Position numbers and translations under genes: made by a program. Below are positions 4,935-9,568 of a stretch of DNA of 9,568 nucleotides, piece after piece. A model generated the notes under the pieces. That model ran no database searches, was not told the origin of the DNA, and saw only the letters and a list, made by a program, of their open reading frames with translations. The stretch's first letter is position 1. Each line of letters opens with the position of its first letter. This DNA is from Anaerolinea thermophila (GTDB lineage Bacteria; Chloroflexota; Anaerolineae; Anaerolineales; DRKV01), in assembly GCA_020722405.1 (NCBI GenBank), contig DYKW01000060.1:1-9568 (forward strand), written 5' to 3'.

Positions 4935-7052
4935 TTAGGGCGTTTCTCCACCAGCATCGATGGTTTTAAGGTAGAAGTAGCCCTCAATGACACCGCGCAC
5001 CACCGGCGCGGCCGTTTTGGCGCCTTCACCGGCGTTGTACAAAAAGGCCACCACCGCAATCTCGGGGTCATCATAGGGTGCATAAGCCACCGTCCAACCG
5101 TGCGAGGGCCAATTTCCTGGTTTGCATAATCTTTTCTCTTGAGCGACATTATCGCAGTATTCCGCCGTGCCGGTTTTGCCGGCTGCAGCAATGGGAAAGC
5201 CCTGGAAAGTATCTTTCAACGTACCGTCCGTGACGGCCAGGCGCATCCCCTCCTGCACAATCTGAAGAACTTCAGGATCAACGTTACGGGCTTCCCCGGT
5301 TTCCTGACAACTGCTGCTCACGCCGGCTTGCGGAGCGTAGACTTTGATGAGGTTATCTTGGGTAATATCCCATTTGATGCGCGGTGTAAAAGGGGTGATG
5401 ACGTTACCCTCGCCATCCACAATCTCACGCACAATGGTTGGCTGCATCATCACACCGTCGTTGGCAATCGTGGTAGCCGACATCAGCACCTGCAACGGTG
5501 TGACCAATACGTACCCCTGCCCCACGGTGGCGATGTACGTATCGCCAGTTGCCCAGTTCTCACCCTGGGTAATACGCTTCCAGGTAGGCGTAGGCAATAA
5601 ACCATTTTCTTCGCCCGGCAATTCAATCCCCGTGGGGAAACCGTAGCCCAACGCTTCGGCATAGGTCTTCAAACGACAAATGTTCAAGCCCCCGTTGGGG
5701 ATTTCGTCGAAGTATCCACCGCCCAATTTGTAGAAGCACACATTGCTGGAATTTTGGATACAGCCACGAATGGTCAGTTGAACAAAGCCCTCCGGATGCG
5801 CACCGTCGTTATAGATCCAGTCTACAAATTTCTGGGGCTTTCCGGGGTCATTGGCATAATATTTTTGCACCAGTTCAATGACGCCGGGGGTTTTGATCAC
5901 CTGGTCGGGGGTAACCACCCCTTCGTTGAGCGCGCCCACCGCCGTGGACAACTTGAAGACCGATCCCGGTGGACGTTCAGCCTGGATGGCATGGTTCAAC
6001 AGCGGTTCACGCCCATCGCTTTGCAATTGTTCCAGGTAATAAGCCGGGATGAAGCGTGCCATGCGATTGTTATCGTAAGAAGGATAGGAGACCATCGCCA
6101 GGATTTCCCCGGTTTTGGGATTGATGGCGATTACTACCCCGCTGGTGGTACGGATACCCGTAGGAGAAACGCGGTTGAGATAGTTCATTTCCGCTTCCAG
6201 TGCGGTACGCGCCAGTTGTTGCAGGCGCACATCAATGGTCAGACGCACATTGTTGCCTGGTTGGGGAGCAATGGGTGGTTGCAAATCACGCAAAACCTGT
6301 CCGGCCACATCGCGCTCTACCACACGCAGACCATTGGTGCCGCCCAAAATATCTTGTAAGGAAAGTTCCACCCCGGCATAACCGACTTTATCTCGGTTGG
6401 CCACCAGCCGCTGCTGTTGGTAAAGGTCGTAATCCAACAATTCGGCCGGCACCGGCCCCATGTACCCGACGATGTTGGCTGTCAGGTTACCGGTAGGGTA
6501 TTCGCGAATCGGCTCAATCTCGATGTTGACTCCCGGCCAATCTACGGAACGCTCCATCACGACGCGCGCAGTCAACTCGTCGACATCACATTTGACCCTG
6601 ACGGGCGTATACGGCGAGGCCGTGGCTCCGTACAGGGCAATTTGTGCGATGCCATGCTCCGAGCGACAGGGCACATAAGGATTTTCAGGAGATAGTTCAT
6701 TTAAATTGACGGGCACACCAATCACCGTTGAAAGTTCCCGGTAGATGCGTTGAATGTCAGCCTCATCGTCAGGCAATTCCGAGGCCGTAATCACCACATT
6801 GTATGAGGCAACATTGCGCGCCAAAACAGCCCCGTTGCGGTCAGAGATAATGCCACGCGGCGCCTGGATGTTGATTTCCTGGGTGCGGTTACCGGCCGCT
6901 CGCGCGGCGTAATCTTCCCCTTGCAAAATCTGCAGCGAATACAAACGCAGCGTATACACACTGAAAACCAGTGCTACGATAATCACGAAAACCCTGATGC
7001 GCCAGGGATCAATGGTATTTTCAAGGTTAGGATTACGCTCTGGGAAATTCAT
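4935..7052 (-). CDS. mrdA: Penicillin-binding protein 2, elongasome transpeptidase
   Basis: This 705-residue class B PBP cross-links peptidoglycan during side-wall growth, paired with RodA. There is a short cytoplasmic N-terminus, one membrane anchor (about 20-42), and a dimerisation/pedestal region (QAPRGIISDRNG at 63-74, DKVGYAGVEL at 221-230). The transpeptidase domain has the three penicilloyl-serine motifs: SVFK (Ser364-Lys367), SSN (435-437) and KTGT (626-629). It is longer than the 633 residues of E. coli PBP2. Eight cysteines (129, 155, 431, 439, 459, 582, 633, 643) all lie outside the membrane. Asp411, His419 and Cys431, just before SSN, resemble three of the four zinc ligands described in E. 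coli PBP2. PBP2 rather than FtsI is chosen from the mreBCD/rodA context. The start is 13 bp after the mreD stop with no strong ribosome-binding site, suggesting coupling. Confidence 0.95.
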   Translation of the reverse strand: MNFPERNPNLENTIDPWRIRVFVIIVALVFSVYTLRLYSLQILQGEDYAARAAGNRTQEINIQAPRGIISDRNGAVLARNVASYNVVITASELPDDEADIQRIYRELSTVIGVPVNLNELSPENPYVPCRSEHGIAQIALYGATASPYTPVRVKCDVDELTARVVMERSVDWPGVNIEIEPIREYPTGNLTANIVGYMGPVPAELLDYDLYQQQRLVANRDKVGYAGVELSLQDILGGTNGLRVVERDVAGQVLRDLQPPIAPQPGNNVRLTIDVRLQQLARTALEAEMNYLNRVSPTGIRTTSGVVIAINPKTGEILAMVSYPSYDNNRMARFIPAYYLEQLQSDGREPLLNHAIQAERPPGSVFKLSTAVGALNEGVVTPDQVIKTPGVIELVQKYYANDPGKPQKFVDWIYNDGAHPEGFVQLTIRGCIQNSSNVCFYKLGGGYFDEIPNGGLNICRLKTYAEALGYGFPTGIELPGEENGLLPTPTWKRITQGENWATGDTYIATVGQGYVLVTPLQVLMSATTIANDGVMMQPTIVREIVDGEGNVITPFTPRIKWDITQDNLIKVYAPQAGVSSSCQETGEARNVDPEVLQIVQEGMRLAVTDGTLKDTFQGFPIAAAGKTGTAEYCDNVAQEKRLCKPGNWPSHGWTVAYAPYDDPEIAVVAFLYNAGEGAKTAAPVVRGVIEGYFYLKTIDAGGETP

Positions 7053-7065
7053 ACGTCGATACCAT

Positions 7066-7569
7066 CTACACTTCTACAACTTCCGGGAAGACCCAGGCAG
7101 CCAAATCACGCGCCAGGGAATACACCGGCAACGCAAATAACAGATTCAAAAGCAAACTAGGCAGCATCACCCGGCGTACGGCCAGCAAAAAGGGGATTGG
7201 TGTGCCTACCAGACGCAGCGTTGCCCAGGTCAATCCCTGTATCAACAATGTGCCGGTAATTGCCAACAAGAACATGCCCAAGGCCGGCAAGCGCCAACCG
7301 GTACGTCGCAAGGCGCTTGCCATCACCGTAACCCCAAGGTAACCGATGAACCATACCGCAAAGTGTACTTCGGAAAGCATGGCCACGAAACTGGCAGCAA
7401 AAAGCGCCCACAACCAGGTATGTCGCGCCCGGCGCTGCAATGCCCAGGCAATCAACATCAACATCACGATATCGGCGCTCCCCTGCAACAATACAACCTG
7501 CCGAAGGAAGACAGATTGTACCATCGTCAATATTCCTAAAACCACAAGACCTAGTAAATCGGCTATCAT
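7066..7569 (-). CDS. mreD: Rod shape-determining membrane protein MreD
   Basis: This 167-residue, very hydrophobic protein has five or six predicted membrane spans (roughly 3-21, 31-44, 52-68, 70-86, 95-120 and 133-152). MreD is an integral membrane partner of MreC in the elongasome. Sequence conservation in this family is low. The call rests on length, topology, the typical C-terminal MLPSLLLNLLFALPVYSLAR (135-154), and position between mreC and mrdA. Its ATG overlaps the mreC TAA stop by one base (TAATG). It has no recognisable ribosome-binding site, so translation probably depends on ribosomes finishing mreC. Confidence 0.9.
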   Translation of the reverse strand: MIADLLGLVVLGILTMVQSVFLRQVVLLQGSADIVMLMLIAWALQRRARHTWLWALFAASFVAMLSEVHFAVWFIGYLGVTVMASALRRTGWRLPALGMFLLAITGTLLIQGLTWATLRLVGTPIPFLLAVRRVMLPSLLLNLLFALPVYSLARDLAAWVFPEVVEV

Positions 7570-8420
7570 TACTGCGCCGGAATAGGGGTGGGCAACAAAG
7601 GTGTGTAATCCGCCGGCTGAAAATTCACAATAACGAGCACAATGCTCAAGCGGTTGAAATCCACAACCGGCTGCACCGAGGCATTCTGGAATAGCTCATA
7701 TTCCAGCCGGCGCACGCCGGTCACCTGTCCCACCAGCAGATTGGGAGGATAGGTGCCGCCCAACCCAGAAGTCAGGATGATATCACCAGGCTGAAGGTTG
7801 GCGTCTAATGGGACATTATCCAGGGTAAGGTCACCGGTCAGGGAGCCAACCAGCACGCCCGAAGTCCCGGCCGGTGTGACGTCGACATTGATCTGCATAG
7901 CCGGGTCAGTAACCAGTTGTACTCGTGCTGCGGAAGCAGTGACCGCTGCGATCCGGCCGGCCAACCCTTGCTCTGTCACCACCGGCATCCCACGCCGTAA
8001 ACCATCCGCCGAACCACGGTTGATGATGATGTAGTGCAAAAAAGGACTGGGATCGCGCCCAATCACTTCTGCCGCTTTATACTGATATTCCGGGTTGGCG
8101 CGTGCAAAATCCAGCAAGGCAGCCAAAATGTTGGCATCGGAAACTTGCTGTTGTAATTCAATGATTTGTGTTTGCAAACGCGAGACTTCGGCTTCGAGTT
8201 GTTGATTACGCTGCTGCAACGCGACGATGTCACGTGGCGCCGTGACAAACCGGCGCAACACCTCATAGCGCTCTGCTAACCAGGTTTGCATACCCACCAA
8301 CGGGCGCAATGGAACTTGTAGCAGTTGGGTCAGGCTACCGCTTAATGCCAGAAGCAGAATGCCGCCCACAATGAGCACCGGTATGGCGCGGCGTGCCCGG
8401 CGGAGTACCTGTCTATCCAT
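7569..8420 (-). CDS. mreC: Rod shape-determining protein MreC
   Basis: This 283-residue protein links MreB filaments to the PBP2-RodA synthase and is thought to activate PBP2. It has a basic cytoplasmic N-terminus (MDRQVLRRARR), one membrane span (about 13-29), a coiled coil (about 63-97, rich in Gln and Leu) and the extracytoplasmic double beta-barrel core. Core motifs are VIGRDPSPFLHYIIINRGSA (119-138), GLRRGMPVVTEQGLAGRI (140-157), VQLVTDP (167-173), GDIILTSGLGGTYPPNLLVG (212-231) and the closing strand LSIVLVIV (258-265). A short proline-rich tail, TPLLPTPIPAQ, ends the protein. The gene starts 3 bp after the mreB stop with no clear ribosome-binding site, so translational coupling is likely, and it overlaps mreD at its own stop. 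Confidence 0.95.
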   Translation of the reverse strand: MDRQVLRRARRAIPVLIVGGILLLALSGSLTQLLQVPLRPLVGMQTWLAERYEVLRRFVTAPRDIVALQQRNQQLEAEVSRLQTQIIELQQQVSDANILAALLDFARANPEYQYKAAEVIGRDPSPFLHYIIINRGSADGLRRGMPVVTEQGLAGRIAAVTASAARVQLVTDPAMQINVDVTPAGTSGVLVGSLTGDLTLDNVPLDANLQPGDIILTSGLGGTYPPNLLVGQVTGVRRLEYELFQNASVQPVVDFNRLSIVLVIVNFQPADYTPLLPTPIPAQ

Positions 8421-8423
8421 AAT

Positions 8424-9488
8424 TTAGCGGCGGGTATCACCACGCTCCAAACCAACCAGTAAGTCTTGCAATTTATCGAAATCATCCAGCACAATGGCGG
8501 TACCGCGTACCACACAGGTTAACGGATCATCGGCTACCCAGGTGCGCACGCGCAGGTCATCGCTCAAACGCCGATCCAATCCTTGCAACTGCGCGCCCCC
8601 ACCGGCCAAACATACTCCGATCTCCATCAGGTCGGCCACGATTTCCGGGGGTACTTCATCCAGGGTGTCCTTAATGGTATCCACAATCGTCTGTACCGAA
8701 CCAGAAATGGCTTCGCGAATTTCCACCGAGGAGACTTCCATCGCGTCCGGTAAACCGGTCACCAGATTGCGGCCGCGCAGGGTCATGGTCTTTTCCTGCG
8801 GCAGGTGGTAGGCCGAACCGATTTCTATTTTGGCTTGTTCGGCCATACGCTGTCCAATTAACAGATTGTACTTGGTGCGCATGTATTGGATGATGTCCTC
8901 ATCGAGTTCATCACCTGCTACGCGTAAAGAACGGGACAGAACAACACCGCCCATGGAAAGTACCGCTACCTCGGTTGTGCCACCACCAATATCTACGATC
9001 ATACTGCCGCGCGTCTCGCCAACCGGTAAGCCGGCACCCAATGCCGCGGCCACCGGCTCTTCTATCATATACACGGCGCGCGCCCCGGCCGCAATGGCCG
9101 CATCGTACACGGCGCGTTTTTCTACGCCGGTCACGCCGGCGGGAATACCAATCACCACACGCGGCATAGGGTAAGGGGCTACCGTCTGTTGATGTACCGC
9201 GCCGATAAAATATTCCAACATGGCTTCTGTAATCTCAAATTCGGCAATCACCCCATCGCGTAAGGGACGCACGGCGATGATATTTGCCGGAGTTCGACCA
9301 ACCATTTCCTTTGCCACAAGACCAACGGCTTTTGGCGTACGTGTACGCTTATCAATCGCAACCCACGAAGGTTCATTCAACACAATGCCCTTGCCACGCA
9401 CATACACCAGGGTATTCGCCGTACCCAGGTCAATGCCAATATCCAATGCCAAAAAACCCAAAAGCCAGTTGAGTAGGTTAAATGCCAA
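8424..9488 (-). CDS. mreB: Actin-like cell shape protein MreB (TTG start)
   Basis: This 354-residue bacterial actin forms membrane-bound filaments that direct the elongasome. Visible motifs are the N-terminal amphipathic segment MAFNLLNWLLGF (1-12), phosphate-1 DIGIDLGTANT (16-26), PAGVTGVEKRAVYDAAIAAG (116-135), EEPVAAALGAGLPVG (143-157), phosphate-2 DIGGGTTEVAV (166-176) and the adenosine loop LAGGGAQLQGLD (294-305). The start codon is TTG. It is supported by AAGGAG seven bases upstream and by the membrane-binding N-terminus that only this start gives. No in-frame ATG lies nearby. It is the first of the nine genes in the window. About 80 bp of upstream sequence is visible, with a palindrome that could be an operator but no convincing promoter boxes. 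Confidence 0.97.
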   Translation of the reverse strand: MAFNLLNWLLGFLALDIGIDLGTANTLVYVRGKGIVLNEPSWVAIDKRTRTPKAVGLVAKEMVGRTPANIIAVRPLRDGVIAEFEITEAMLEYFIGAVHQQTVAPYPMPRVVIGIPAGVTGVEKRAVYDAAIAAGARAVYMIEEPVAAALGAGLPVGETRGSMIVDIGGGTTEVAVLSMGGVVLSRSLRVAGDELDEDIIQYMRTKYNLLIGQRMAEQAKIEIGSAYHLPQEKTMTLRGRNLVTGLPDAMEVSSVEIREAISGSVQTIVDTIKDTLDEVPPEIVADLMEIGVCLAGGGAQLQGLDRRLSDDLRVRTWVADDPLTCVVRGTAIVLDDFDKLQDLLVGLERGDTRR

Positions 9489-9495
9489 AGTTAAA

Positions 9496-9501
9496 CTCCT
9501 T
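9496..9501 (-). promoter_or_regulatory. Ribosome-binding site that fixes the mreB TTG start
   Basis: AAGGAG on the minus strand lies 7 bases before the TTG at 9488. It is one of the strongest ribosome-binding sites in the window and is the main reason for choosing a non-ATG start. Confidence 0.85.
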
Positions 9502-9535
9502 CGGTTTTCATCATAAACTTGAATCGTATCTGATC

Positions 9536-9551
9536 TGAAAATAGATTTTCA
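9536..9551. promoter_or_regulatory. Palindrome upstream of mreB, possible operator
   Basis: TGAAAAT and ATTTTCA form perfect 7-base inverted arms separated by two bases, about 48 to 63 bases before the mreB start. A further TGAAAAT copy ends the window at 9562-9568, and TTTTCA occurs at 9505-9510. The arrangement could be a protein-binding site controlling the operon. It is AT-rich, so chance is not excluded, and no regulator is encoded here. Confidence 0.3.
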
Positions 9552-9568
9552 TGTCTGGTGGTGAAAAT

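Noticed and set aside
5754..6359. 201-codon plus-strand open frame opposite mrdA
   Set aside because: It is the antisense shadow of the transpeptidase region, with no ribosome-binding site and no independent evidence.
18..9488. A previously undescribed defence or mobile system
   Set aside because: Every substantial gene belongs to a known shape, division or tRNA-charging family. There are no transposase, phage, toxin-antitoxin, CRISPR or nuclease signatures on either strand.
9489..9568. Sigma-70 type promoter before mreB (TACGAT as -10)
   Set aside because: The -10 matches four of six bases and the best -35 at proper spacing only three of six, so it is indistinguishable from chance. The true promoter may lie outside the window.

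Overview
The window is one block of nine genes, all on the minus strand, so transcription runs from high to low coordinates. In transcription order they are mreB, mreC, mreD, mrdA (PBP2), minC, minD, minE, rodA and gltX. The first eight encode two linked machines. One is the elongasome: MreB filaments, the MreC/MreD membrane scaffold, the RodA glycosyltransferase and the PBP2 transpeptidase. The other is the MinCDE oscillator that keeps the division site away from the poles. The last gene encodes glutamyl-tRNA synthetase, a housekeeping enzyme that appears to share the transcription unit.

The organism is a rod-shaped or filamentous bacterium with peptidoglycan. The mreBCD-mrdA-minCDE-rodA order, the GluRS sequence style (RGAEWLP in place of the more common RGEEHL, and a SPPIFETM-type tail) and the moderate GC content suggest Chloroflexota, probably an Anaerolineae-like lineage. 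This is an inference from remembered family patterns, not a search result; Clostridia use a similar mre-mrd-min order.

mreB to mrdA (about 9490 to 4935) is tightly packed: a 3 bp gap, a TAATG stop/start overlap and a 13 bp gap. Looser junctions follow: 130 bp between mrdA and minC, and 264 bp between minC and minD. minD and minE are nearly fused (3 bp gap). A 72 bp gap separates minE from rodA, and 20 bp separates rodA from gltX. No stretch over 300 bp lacks a gene.

The most unusual signal lies at the gene borders. Four different repeat-like elements sit at or next to gene ends: an ATTGCGAGG-type element just after the mrdA stop, an imperfect palindrome of CCACAGAT type between minC and minD, six tandem heptamers between minE and rodA, and a 9-bp-period repeat that encodes the last residues of GltX and its stop codon. 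They suggest that dispersed small repeats have colonised the non-essential spaces of an otherwise essential operon. I found no RNA gene, CRISPR array, insertion sequence or clearly new protein system. All nine proteins belong to known families.
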